This document shows, piece by piece, positions 53,228 to 63,640 of a DNA stretch of 64,000 bases. A model generated the notes under the pieces. That model made no database searches and was not told where the DNA came from. It saw nothing but the letters and a program-made list of their open reading frames with translations. The translations under genes and the position numbers were made by a program. Within the stretch, counting starts at the first letter, position 1. Each line of letters starts with the position of its first letter. Source of the stretch: Haliotis asinina (taxonomy: Eukaryota; Mollusca; Gastropoda; Lepetellida; Haliotidae); contig NC_090285.1 in the NCBI RefSeq assembly GCF_037392515.1, forward strand, positions 7,508,501 through 7,572,500. Reading direction: 5' to 3'.

Positions 53228-54438
53228 CACAGTCAGGCCTGTCAGTAATCACCATACTACAGGTACTACTTGGCCTTACAGTCAGGCCTGTCAGTAATCA
53301 CCATACTACAAGTACTACTTGGCCTTACAGTCAGGCCTGTCAGTAATCACCATACTACAGGTACTACTTGGCTTTACAGTCAGGCCTGTCAGTAATCACC
53401 ATACCACAGGCACTACTTGGCTTTACAGTCAGGCCTGTCAGTAATCACTATACTACAGGTACTACTTGACTTTACAGTCAGGCCTGTCAGTAATCAAAAT
53501 ACTACAGGTACTACTTGGCCTTACAGTCAGGTCTGTCAGTAATCACCATACTACAGGTACTACTTGGCTTTACAGTCAGGCCTGTCAGTAATCACCATAC
53601 TACAGGTACTACTTGGTTTTACAGTCAGGCCTGTCAGTAATCACCATACTACAGGTACTACTTGGCTTTACAGTCAGGTCTGTCAGTAATCACCATACTA
53701 CAGGTACTACTTGGCCTTACAGTCAGGCCTGTCAGAAATCACCATACCACGGGTACTACTTGGCCTTACAGTCAGGTCTGTCAGTAATCACCATATTACA
53801 GGTACTACTTGGCCTTACAGTCAGGCCTGTCAGTAATCACCATACTACGTGTACTACTTGGCCTTACAGTCAGGCCTGTCAGTAATCACCATACCATGGG
53901 TACTACTTGGCCTTACAGTCAGGCCTGTCGGTAATCACCATACCACGGGTACTACTTGGCCTTACAGTCAGGTCTGTCAGTAATCACCATATTACAGGTA
54001 CTACTTGGCCTTACAGTCAGGCCTGTCAGTAATCACCATACTACGTGTACTACTTGGCTTTACAGTCAGGTCTGTCAGTAATCACCATACTACAGGTACT
54101 ACTTGGCCTTACAGTCAGGCCTGTCAGTAATCACCATACCACGGGTACTACTTGGCCTTACAGTTAGGCCTGTCAGTAATCACCATACTGTGGGTACTAC
54201 TTGGCTTTACAGTCAGGCCTGTCAGTAATCACCATACCACGGGTACTACTTGGCCTTACAGTCAGGTCTGTCAGTAATCACCATATTACAGTTACTACTT
54301 GGCCTTACAGTCAGGCCTGTCAGTAATCACCATACTACGTGTACTACTTGGCTTTACAGTCAGGTCTGTCAGTAATCACCATACCATGGGTACTACTTGG
54401 CCTTACAGTCAGGCCTGTCGGTAATCACCGTATCCCAG
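53228..54438. repeat. 49-bp satellite with higher-order structure
   Basis: About 25 units of 49 bp (ACAGTCAGGCCTGTCAGTAA, TCACCATACTACAGGTACTA, CTTGGCCTT). Spacing is very regular. A paired variant (CATATTACAG unit followed by CATACTACGTG unit) recurs with CCAT at 53791, 53987 and 54281, that is 196 (4 units) and 294 bp (6 units) apart, showing multi-unit duplications. Each unit includes the palindrome-like CAGGCCTG. Confidence 0.95.
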
Positions 54439-54640
54439 GGTAAGTTCACTCGGCCAACAGGGAAAGGCTGGAACCAGCTCCCCTGGTACCTAGTTTTCAA
54501 TCCAAGAGAACTGAACCATGCAGTCTATCAAAGCAGCCAATCCCCAGCAGTTTGTGCCTGACTTCCATCCATCTGCGGTATGTGTTTTAATGTCTGCAGG
54601 AACACCTTGATACAAGGTCCAGGTGGAGGAGCCTTCACAC
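54439..54640. other. Unassigned sequence
   Basis: Minus-strand frames of up to about 50 codons are open here, one following an excellent acceptor tract (see 54655-54739), but none matches a known family. Confidence 0.3.
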
Positions 54641-54654
54641 CTCCTGAGTAAACC

Positions 54655-54739
54655 TGGGAGGGGGAGCAGGAGGTGGAGGAGAGGATGACAAGGAGGGGGG
54701 AGGTAGTTCTCCGCTGCTGCTGCTGCTGCTGCTGCTGCT
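54655..54739. repeat. Polypurine tract followed by (CTG)n
   Basis: About 54 bp of mainly G/A with several GGGGG runs (54655-54708), then nine CTG triplets (54713-54739). On the minus strand this is a long polypyrimidine tract ending in CCCAG, an ideal-looking splice acceptor at about 54654. Confidence 0.8.
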
Positions 54740-55080
54740 ATTTGCTATCTTATCTGCCTGACACTGACAGTGCCATAACCTTGAACTACATATGGATTAT
54801 TGCTCTGATACTGAAAACACATTTCAAGTGCAGCTACTTGTTGAAGCAGACATAGGTCACAGACGCAAGACTCATCTGTTTCAAAATGCTTGCATGATAA
54901 CAGAGCTTGGGAAACATCCAGAAGTATCTCTGATAAGCAACAAAATAGATCCAGGGTCCATTATACAATAGAAACAAACATCATTATGTCAAGTCTGAAC
55001 TTCTAGCTAGTATCTGATAACCACTAGCTTGTACACAACAGCAAGATATGGTAATGCTATAAACCACTGGTCAGGATATA
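54740..55080. other. Unassigned sequence
   Basis: Nothing identified. Confidence 0.35.
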
Positions 55081-55084
55081 ACAG

Positions 55085-55680
55085 AAACTAGTAGTCAGGA
55101 TAGGGCTAATACCCAGTATATAACAACAGAAACCAGTAGCCAGGATATAACAACTGAAACCAGTAGCAAGTATATAATAACAGAAACCAGTAGACAGGAT
55201 ATAACAACAGAAACTAGTAGTGAGTGTATATCAATAGAAACCACTCGTGAGTATATAACAGATACCAGTAGCCAGGAAATAACAACAGAAACCAGTAACC
55301 AGGATATAACAACAGAAACCAGTAGCCAGGATATAACAACAGAAACCAGTAGTGAGTATATGACTACAGAAACCAGTAGTCAGGATATAGCAACAAAAAC
55401 CAGTAGTGAGGATATAACAACAGAAACCAGTAGTGAGGATATAACAACAGAAACTAGTAGTGAATACATATCAATAGAAACCAGTAGTGAGGATATAACA
55501 ACAGAAACCAGTAGCCAGGACATAGCAAAGAAAACCAGTAGCCAGGATACAGCAACAGAAAAAGGTGGTCAGGTTATAGTAACAGAAATCAGTATATAAC
55601 AACAGAGACCAATAGCTTCGATCGAAGCTAAATGCCAGGATATAACAACAGAAACTAGAGGCCAGGATATAACAATAAAC
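55085..55680. repeat. 27-bp tandem repeat
   Basis: About 20 units based on GAAACCAGTAGCCAGGATAT plus AACAACA, regular at 27 bp between about 55300 and 55560 and eroded outside. The period of nine codons leaves one + frame open (55360-55599, TETSSEDIT-type repeat); no start, signal or flanking exon supports a protein. Confidence 0.88.
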
Positions 55681-56560
55681 AATGACATATCACTAAAACC
55701 AGATGTCAGCACTATTGCTACATAAACACATGAGGACATCACATTACAGATCAGATCAGAAGAACTTTTCCTGACATTTGCCTGAACAATGAAATCAGAA
55801 ACAGGAAGCTGACCTCACCTTAGTCAGAGGGCAGTTTCTCACACTTACAGCACAAGTTTCAAACAGTGACTTTCCATTCCACATTAAACATAAAAATACT
55901 GAGCAAATTTTCGACTGTCTAACAGAAACACAAGCTAAGAGATATCTACTAGTGCAACCAGATTAGACAACCAGGTAAACCAAGAGCTATTAATTAAACC
56001 ATCCAGCTACAATCCAGGTTAGCTACAAACAGTCAGGAGCTATTTATGAAGCCCTGCATGTTAATAAGGAGGAGGAGGAGAAGGATGTGTATGGCCCCAA
56101 ACCAGCATTTCTCTTGTAATTCTGATGCTGTTTGAAAAATAACAGTGCTTTTTCCCCATCCCTTTAGATACATGGAAGTATACTGAGCAGCAACACAATC
56201 CACAACTCAGGTATTCTGTCAAGTTTATAAAAAGAAGACACAAACATGAACGCTTACTTTTATGAGATTTCAGTTTTTTCGAACATTTCTTTTCTTTTGC
56301 TGATCAGTATACACATCTTTACATCATTTAATGGATTTATTCATGACAAATCAATGAAAGATAAACCTATCTGTTCATATAAAGATCAGAGAGCAATAAG
56401 TAATTTATAATAATTTGTTGGAGCAAAAGAGCAAATAAACTAATGTGGTTCCCGTTAGTGACAACCTGTCAGGAAGATGATTAGGATGTATTGTGCTCCT
56501 ATCCCAATTTTGAGTTATTTGATCATTTGCCACTCTCATTTGAACCCAAACAGACTATAC
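55681..56560. other. Unassigned sequence
   Basis: Nothing identified. Confidence 0.35.
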
Positions 56561-56579
56561 CTTTGATGTTGATGGAACT

Positions 56580-57300
56580 TGGATCCATATAATTATCAAA
56601 GACAATCTATATCTGCTGGACATCATCCTCTAGAGGTATGGTGCCATTGTAAACTGCATATCCCCAAAACACTTTGCCATGTCTTGGGAAGATATCCTGT
56701 CTATAACGATACACATGTGCATACAGCATTTTTATTGATGCATGCACATCACAACTAGGGCATCACATCCTGGGATTACAGTGACCAGTTCTTCTACCTG
56801 ACTTGGAGCACTGGATCATCTTTGCTTGAAAGGCACTTTCTTTTTTGCATTCACTTCATGCACTGTAATGTACCATCTCTTTTAAACACATGTCTGACAG
56901 TTGATTGCTGACCTTGGGGATGGATCATATTGGGTCATTTTGTTGACATCAACTCCTTCAGGAGATTTAAAGTGATCAGCAGTGAAACTTGCTGGTGGAA
57001 CTGTTTCAAGGGGTATTCCACATGTTTGTCTTCAGTTCCTGGTGGTGCACAGTTCTGAAGATGAGTTAAAGACTCTGCAGCTATTTCATACAGATCCATT
57101 CGGGCTCAAGCAAAACATCCATGACATTTATTTCACAACTGTATTCAACCTTCTACCCAGCTTTTCCTTCTGTGTGGTGATGGGGCATCTTGTTTGTGTC
57201 AATCTGACCAGCATGACAACATTTGGAACCTTGTTGAGTACCATGAAGCCATGGGACAAACCAGAATTATCAGAGCTGAACCTGTAAGTGTTAAGCCAAT
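56580..57300 (-). pseudogene. Possible decayed coding remnant, family unknown
   Basis: Minus-strand frames contain protein-like runs broken by stops: one around 56600-56860 with a Cys/His-spaced start and HVYRYRQDIFPRHGKVFWGY, and MDLYEIAAESLTHLQN near 57100. They are not continuous and I cannot assign a family; an old DNA-transposon or gene fragment is possible, as is chance. Confidence 0.2.
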
Positions 57301-57579
57301 TCTCCCTTCAGTGCTTTGTTCTTGGTTGTTTCCAGTGTAAAGTCAATCACAGCTGCATTCAACTTTATGCATGGTGGCTTGGCAGTAAAGTCCTCATTTT
57401 TTAATGCTGCCATCAACTGTTCATAAGCAGCAGTGAAAATGGCAAGCAGCAAGAGCAGCTCCCACAGACTGTTTCATACAGAAGGACCATTATTGTCAGG
57501 ATTAGCTACAGCACTGCTTCATACAGAAGGATCATTACCCTTCAATGTTAGGTACAGCACACAGCTCCCCACCACGCAC

Positions 57580-57713
57580 AGGTTAGCTACAGCTAGTGAA
57601 GAGCTATTTATCCACCCCTCCAGGTTAGCTACAGCTAGTGAAGAGCTATTTATCCAGCCGTCCAGGTTAGCTACAGCTAGTGAAGAGCTATTTATCCATC
57701 CCTCCAGGTTAGC
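57580..57713. repeat. 42-bp tandem repeat
   Basis: Three full units of AGGTTAGCTACAGCTAGTGA, AGAGCTATTTATCCA and CCCTCC plus a partial. Period 14 codons keeps a + frame open by chance. Confidence 0.92.
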
Positions 57714-58599
57714 TAAAGTAAGCCAGACCTATGCATAAGTAGGGCCAGCGATATCCAACAGAGATGAGTCACACCAACATTTTTATCAGCACTGGACACA
57801 TGTAGCATTCAGTCGCACCTCAGTGAGATGATGGCTGTCATCCTCAACATGTGCCAAGTGATAAAATATCACAATTACCTTCCTCACTCCAGCATCTCTC
57901 TGATACAACTCCATCACACACAAAACACATCCCATTGTCCCCAGGAAAATAGCTCATTATAGCCCAGTTCCCGGTAGTCCAGTCCATTATCCAACTGCCA
58001 CTGTGATAAACATCCTATCTGGGTTAATCAGGCTGAAATCTACTGCTAAGATTACCTCGGTATCACAAGACTCTGTTGCTGCACATTAAAGATTGGTGGT
58101 AAAAATTACAGCAGCACCACCTACCACACACACACCAGGAGTTTTCACATTTTTTCTCTATAAAAAATATCATCTGTTTAACTTGTATAATGGTAAACAT
58201 CTTACTGTGTCATGTTGAATTTAATCAGACTTTGATGGGTTTCCAGGTTTTAACTACCTAAGATGACAGATTACACAACGCAAAACATTTTGCCATGGGC
58301 AAATTCACGTGAAAGTAGCCCTATTATGAATGTCCTTTTATGACCCAATGCAGCAATATACTCCACACAAAACAAACTGTAAAAGTATCAAAATTGGAAA
58401 TATCAGTTTTGCTGAAATTTATACCAAAATGAATACCAAATATGAATTCCTTAAGTCATGCACCAAACGTAATTTGTACGGGTTGATAAAGTACAGTCAT
58501 GAAATACATAAAAGAAGCATTTGCAAGTTAGACTCTTCAGAGTCACCTCTAAAACAACAGCTATACCAGGAGCGTGTAGGATTTAAGCCAAGACAGTGA
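57714..58599. other. Unassigned sequence
   Basis: Frame 58330-58599 has no recognised domain. Otherwise nothing identified. Confidence 0.35.
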
Positions 58600-59155
58600 G
58601 GAACTGTCAATGTGTAGAGGATAATCACCAAGAAGACTAGTATCAAGTGTCATCCTGACTCATCAGCATTATCGTATGTGACATCAGAGATGTTCAGGAC
58701 AAAGACTATGGCCACAACATAGATGGAGATTGGTTTAGTAACAAGTTACCGTTTTCCCTCTTCCATAGAGACAGAAGACATGTTTACAGACATTGTGGGG
58801 AATGTCATGCTCCAAACTGCATACAAAAAGCCTGGAAGTCTACAGGTTCAGTTGTGAGAGGGTTATGATGTGGGTCACCACCTCCCACACCGACAGATCT
58901 GAATTGGCAAAATTTAACAGCACAACATTACATTCCTGCATGTCCTGCCCATTATGCACTGCTCAACCTCACACAGGAATACTGACAAGGGTCGTTTGAA
59001 GAACCACAATATCCAAGTACTGTCATGGTACTCAGGGTCTGTGGATCAAACATTTATGGGATGCTCTTCATAAATGTTTTCAGTCACGTCAGTGTGAGCC
59101 ACAGAATCCCCATCAGCTGGTCAAGAAGAGTAACAACTGCCATGTCAAAACTATA
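58600..59155 (+). pseudogene. Decayed Tc1/mariner-type transposase
   Basis: Frames joined by shifts still show family order. Around 58733-58860: SNKLPFSLFHRDRRHVYR then HAPNCIQKA and a GSV-x-x-x stretch, matching the region that starts at the first Asp. A frameshift near 58862 continues as VMMWV. AQPHTGILTR near 58960 corresponds to the second-Asp block, and LWIKHLWDAL at about 59039 to the third. The catalytic Asp, Asp and Glu positions are Asn, Cys or other, and Lys. At least three frame breaks and internal stops. It is a different lineage from the intact element at 42 kb. Confidence 0.8.
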
Positions 59156-59170
59156 AACTGAATTATCGTT

Positions 59171-59186
59171 AGGGGTCATGACCCCT
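59171..59186. repeat. 16-bp perfect palindrome
   Basis: AGGGGTCATGACCCCT just past the transposase remnant; possibly part of its old 3' end. Confidence 0.5.
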
Positions 59187-59283
59187 GGCAGTTATGGACT
59201 CTTGAAATATGGACAAAACAAATGTATTGACAACATTTGACTTGCAGCTTGACATTCTATTGTTTCATGTGTACCAAGATGAG

Positions 59284-59432
59284 AGAATGAGTGAGTACGG
59301 TTTCACGTTGCATTAAGCAATGTTCCAGCAATATAACAACGGGGCACACTAGATATTGGCTTCTTCAGATATTGTATCCACGTGGGGAATCGAACCTTGG
59401 TCTTTGGTGTGATGAACGAACGCTTTAATCTT
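59284..59432 (-). mobile_element. SINE-A, near full length
   Basis: GAATGAGTGAGTACGGTTTC, TGTTCCAGCAATATAACAAC, GGGGAATCGAACCTTGGTCT and GAACGAACGCTTTAATC. The A-box end is cut. Confidence 0.82.
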
Positions 59433-60057
59433 GGATTCGAAGTCACTATGGATGTTTCTGTCCGACCCCAACTGTGAATCACAGGTCTTCAGATACAGGA
59501 CATTTGGACAAATCATTAGCTGTGAGGGAGTCAGTTTACATCCCAGAGTAGCCATAGTCCAAGGCCATGATAAATGCTACGCCCATTGATTTGAAGTAAT
59601 TCAATCCTTAAAAGAGGCAAGTCTAGATAAAGGAATTACGACAATCTGTTTTATAATATTTAGGAATTATCTTGAAAAAAATTTATTATTACCTTTGAGA
59701 CTTGTGTAAGTACTTGTGCAAGTCTAATTTAAGGGATGTGGAACAACATGTAGGAGAAGGCCAGTTATTTAGCTTGTTTTTATCACCAAATAATCAGTTA
59801 ACTGTATAAATGTCACACTTTAATTACTATGTTGATGAAAGATACTGGATATACGCCCACTTCCTTATTTGTCCACCTTCTACAAACTAAGAGAACATTC
59901 GAAACTCTCAGCAAGTGAAACATTTTATTCTGGTTTTCACCTTTCCATTGAGACGACAGGTAAATAACACTTTGGTCCCAACAATGCCCTCATTCAATTC
60001 TTTACTAACCACCCACATTGTTTACATTCAACTGTTTTATTGACCACCCAAATTGCC
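59433..60057. other. Unassigned sequence
   Basis: Nothing identified. Confidence 0.35.
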
Positions 60058-60119
60058 AGCATTCAATTCAACACACATTCAACACACCAGCATTCAGTTC
60101 AACACACATTCAACACACC
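60058..60119. repeat. 31-bp tandem duplication
   Basis: 60058-60088 and 60089-60119 differ at one base (ATTCAATTC/ATTCAGTTC). Confidence 0.95.
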
Positions 60120-60840
60120 ATATGGAACCTAGAGACTCTACTTTGCTGTGATTCAAGAAGGAATCAGTCTGTTGTATCTTCACTTGTTCATTAGTTGTCG
60201 ACCACTGTGGAACCATTTTGAATAGATCTTATGAATATATTAATATCTATCTTAATGTGCACAGCCAGCCACTTATTAGAGTTTAGTCTCGTACCCAAGG
60301 AACAGTCTGCTTTTAGTGACCGCATACCTTCACACACTACTCTCTCTCACAACCTTCAGAGCTGTTGAAGCAGGTCATATCACAGCTTGAGTCAACGATT
60401 CATCTTCGCTCTATGATGTTATACACAATTTGAATATCTGCAACCAATTTGAGAATCTGATTTTAGAATCCTCTGTGTTTTTCAGCATTGTGTGATGGCA
60501 AACGGTGACTCAAGGTGCATATCAAAGGCGAAGGTCACATTGACCCAGAATTGTGCCATGCTCACAGATACTTGTAACACAAGATGCTGGTACACTGGTT
60601 TGATGTGATAAGTCAAGGAGGCAATGGATTCAACTCTCAGCATATTGGCTTTCCACTCTGGGGGCTTATAAACCTGGTGAATCTTCTTGGGGATAGGTTA
60701 TCAAATAAATATTGCCAGTTCATGGGAATGCTGCCAAAAATCAACAGGAGCTGAGATAATCATAATGTAAATAACGCTGATAGTACATCACAAATTGATT
60801 TTACCATGTTTCTTGAAAAAAATATTTTTAAGGGTTTTTG
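60120..60840. other. Unassigned sequence
   Basis: Nothing identified. Confidence 0.35.
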
Positions 60841-60844
60841 TTTG

Positions 60845-60931
60845 ATTATTGCTAAACACCATACTCAGCAATATTCCAGCTGTACCATACGTGCCTAGAA
60901 GTAACAAAATCTAGACCAGATAAGCAGTATT
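60845..60931 (-). mobile_element. SINE-B 3' fragment
   Basis: TGCTAAACACCATACTCAGC, AATATTCCAGCTGTACCATA and ATCTAGACCAGATAAGCAGT, then interrupted by the adjoining SINE-A. Confidence 0.7.
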
Positions 60932-61093
60932 GTGAGTGAGTGAGTGAGTGTTTAGTTTACACAGCTTTTAGCAATATTCCAGCAATATTACAGCAGGTGG
61001 ACACCAGAAGTGGACTCTATTGTACACATGTGAGGGATTGAACCCAAGTCTTTGGTGTGATGTCAGTAACAACAAGGCTACCCCACTGTCCCT
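60932..61093 (-). mobile_element. SINE-A, inserted at the end of a SINE-B
   Basis: GTGAGTGAGTGAGTGTTTAG, AATATTCCAGCAATATTACA, GGGATTGAACCCAAGTCTTT and AACAAGGCTACCCCACTGTC. Confidence 0.85.
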
Positions 61094-61527
61094 CAATAAT
61101 AACAGCAAGTATAACTGACAATTAGTGATGATGTCAGGGCCTATGTATGTATATTTGTTTGTCTCCAGCACATTCCAAACAAACGCATCCAGTTCTTTTT
61201 GTCATGTGCAGCCAGTTCTGTTACATGCTGACATGTTCCTTTCTCTTGATACTCAGTAAAGTTCAAAATGGTTCTTGACCCTCAGGCTGGTTCATGTGTA
61301 TCAATGATGTCCTCACAGTTAGCTGGCTATGACGCTTGTTTGAAGATTTGTTAATAGGTGATAGTAAATAGTCTTGTTCAACACTGCTGTAAACTAAACT
61401 CCTTGGATCACATCATGGCGGGTCTGGCTAAAGTGGGATAACAGCCTGAAGTGATGCTGGTTTCAGACATTAGCCACTTTGTAAAAACTTACGGTGAACA
61501 ATATGGTCGGACAAATCAGGGATTTGT
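61094..61527. other. Unassigned sequence
   Basis: Nothing identified. Confidence 0.35.
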
Positions 61528-61667
61528 GAGTGAGTGAGTGAGTGAGTGAGTGAGTGAGTGAGTGAGTGAGTGAGTGAGTGAGTGAGTGAGTGAGTGTGAT
61601 TTCATGCCATTTTTTTCGCAATATTTCAGCAAAATCACAATGGGTGGCACCGGAAATAGACTGGGGT
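61528..61667 (-). mobile_element. SINE-A with expanded (GAGT)n tail
   Basis: The tail comprises about 17 GAGT units (61528-61596), the longest here. It is followed by GATTTCATGCCA, GCAATATTTCAGCAAAATCA and GGGTGGCACCGGAAATAGAC. The head is absent. Confidence 0.85.
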
Positions 61668-61671
61668 TCCA

Positions 61672-61745
61672 ACTGTTTTTTACTAAAAGCCATTTGCCAA
61701 AGGGCAAAGTAACTTGTCCTGACTAATTTTGGACTTGTCCTGATT
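61672..61745 (+). repeat. Interspersed repeat shared with 47.0 kb
   Basis: TTTTTTACTAAAAGCCATTT, GCCAAAGGGCAAAGTAACTT, GTCCTGACTAATTTTGGACT correspond to the reverse strand of 47024-47112. Confidence 0.6.
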
Positions 61746-62040
61746 GCATGATATAATCATGATGATGTAATTATGAAAGAAGATTTGATGTTATGTTTAC
61801 TTGACTATTTATCAAAAGGTGATAAATAGCAAAGAAACATGACTCTACTTTATTATCATTGTGAAATATAATAGCTACATTTTGAGCACATATGAAATGA
61901 AATCCAAGTATATTTGCAGTTTGAAGCTGTAAGTGGAAATGATCTAGTAGCTCATGGACAAGTAAGATAACATTATTTGTTTGCCAGAAGAGGAAACTGA
62001 CTTGTCATGGGCATCAGGTGATGGGATTTCTGAACCCCTG

Positions 62041-62132
62041 ATGGGCACCACATAGTCTGCCAGTGTGGGGAATGGAACCGGGTCTTCAGCGTGAGAAGTG
62101 AATGCCTGACCCACCAGGCTACGCCACCACCG
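62041..62132 (-). mobile_element. SINE-A head fragment
   Basis: AGTGTGGGGAATGGAACCGG, GTCTTCAGCGTGAGAAGTGA and CCACCAGGCTACGCCACCAC. The complementary half lies 370 bp away at 61528-61667, but the two overlap in consensus, so they are probably separate copies. Confidence 0.7.
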
Positions 62133-62642
62133 CATCAGGGATTTGAACCCAGGATGACAGGTTTCTGATGCTCCAGAGGTAGACAAGCCTAAGCAGAAAA
62201 TTATAGTGCTCAGACAACTGAGTCATTGATGTCTCCAGTTTAAGTCAGCACTCTGAGAAGTTTGAGATAAGGGAACCCATCAGCAATACAGAATCCTCAT
62301 GGGAGAAGGTGACAGATGACATTCCACACTTCTTGAGCCTGTCAGTCATAAATGGAGATAAGTATAAAACCAGATCTATTGACCTCAGCACCATAAGATA
62401 TTTAAACATCTATTTCTGTCTGGACTTCCTGACCTTTCCTAGAATGACAGCTGACACTGACGGCTGTAACACTGCAGTGGCCATTGTCTAGATAAACACT
62501 GGACTGTAATGATTACATTGCTCTCTTTTCGACACCTGAACAAATGTATTTCATCATCATTATCAAAATTCAGGAAGACTTCACAGTACAATTCTTCCCA
62601 ATATTTCAGAATTATTATGGAAGGTCAACAACACACTGGGTT
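62133..62642. other. Unassigned sequence
   Basis: Nothing identified. Confidence 0.35.
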
Positions 62643-62810
62643 AGAGTAAGTGACTATAGTTTTACACCATGTTTAGCAATATTCCAGCAATATCATGGCT
62701 GGAGAGACCAGAAATGAGCTTCACACATTGTAATCATTTTGGAACTCGATTACAGGTCTTCAGCATCACAAGCAGATACGTAAGCCACATGCCTACCTGA
62801 CCACCCCAAC
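62643..62810 (-). mobile_element. SINE-A, diverged
   Basis: AGAGTAAGTGACTATAGTTT, AGCAATATTCCAGCAATATC, GAGCTTCACACATTGTAATC, GAACTCGATTACAGGTCTTC. The A-box end is eroded. Confidence 0.8.
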
Positions 62811-63025
62811 AAGACGATGGAAACAAAACCAACAGGACACAGCCATAGATAGTTTCCCCACTTTGGTGCAACCAGTGGGCAAGGGTTTGATGCTGACCAG
62901 ACATAATCAGACAATAAAAACTCAGGAATCAAAACCCACGACCAATACTTAGTCTCTGCATATATACGCTTTTGACAGACTCATTCTACTGTCTCCATGT
63001 CATCATACAACGTATGTTATTTCCA

Positions 63026-63195
63026 GTCAGTGAGTTTGGTTTTACACCGCTTTTAACAATATTCCAATATCTTAGCAATATCACGGTGGGGGACACCAGA
63101 AAATGGGCCTAACACATTGTACCCATGTGGGGAATTGAACCCGGGTCTTCAGCGTGACAAGCAAACGCTTTAACCACTAGGCTACCCCACCACTC
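63026..63195 (-). mobile_element. SINE-A with 11-bp target duplication
   Basis: Complete 170-bp copy with a short CAGTGAG tail, TTTGGTTTTACACCGC, GGGGAATTGAACCCGGGTCT, AACGCTTTAACCACTAGGCT. Flanked by perfect TGTTATTTCCA (63015-63025 and 63196-63206). Confidence 0.93.
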
Positions 63196-63363
63196 TGTTA
63201 TTTCCAAGTGAAAATGTTACATCATTCTTGTGAGGAATGTATCTGTATACAGTATTCATAATTTATTACCCATGTGGTCAATACTAATCTCATATGTCAC
63301 ACAAGTGTCGTATCACGTTGACCTGTGTCGTAACATCTTCACCTGAGATTCCAACAATTTGGA

Positions 63364-63627
63364 GTGAGTGAGTGAGTTTAGTTTTACGCCTCACTCAGCG
63401 ATATTCCAGTTATATGGTGACAGTCTGTAAATAATTGAGTCTGGACCAGACAATCCAGTGATCAACAGCATGAGCATTGATCTGTGCAAATGGGAACCAA
63501 TGCCATGTCAACCAAGTCAGCAAGTCTGACCACCCAATCCCATTAGTTGCCCCTTACGACAAGCATAGTTGCCTTTTATGGCAAGCATGGGTTGCTGAAG
63601 GCCTAATTTACCCCAGACCTCCACGGG
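63364..63627 (-). mobile_element. SINE-B, full length, with target duplication
   Basis: GTGAGTGAGTGAGTTTAGTT, TCACTCAGCGATATTCCAGT, CTGTAAATAATTGAGTCTGG, CCAGTGATCAACAGCATGAG, CATGTCAACCAAGTCAGCAA, CCTTACGACAAGCATAG, then AGGCCTAATTTACCCCAGAC and CTCCACGGG. Flanks CCAACAATTTGGA (63351-63363) and CCAATGATTTGGA (63628-63640) differ at two of 13 bases. Confidence 0.92.
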
Positions 63628-63640
63628 CCAATGATTTGGA

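Noticed and set aside
53228..54438. CRISPR-like regular array
   Set aside because: Units are directly abutting with no unique spacers, and the genome is eukaryotic: a satellite.
55360..55599. Nine-residue repeat protein (TETSSEDIT)
   Set aside because: Explained by the 27-bp tandem repeat; starts and ends within the array with no splice or signal context.
61528..62132. One SINE-A split by a 370-bp insertion
   Set aside because: The two parts overlap in the consensus and no target duplication flanks the intervening sequence.
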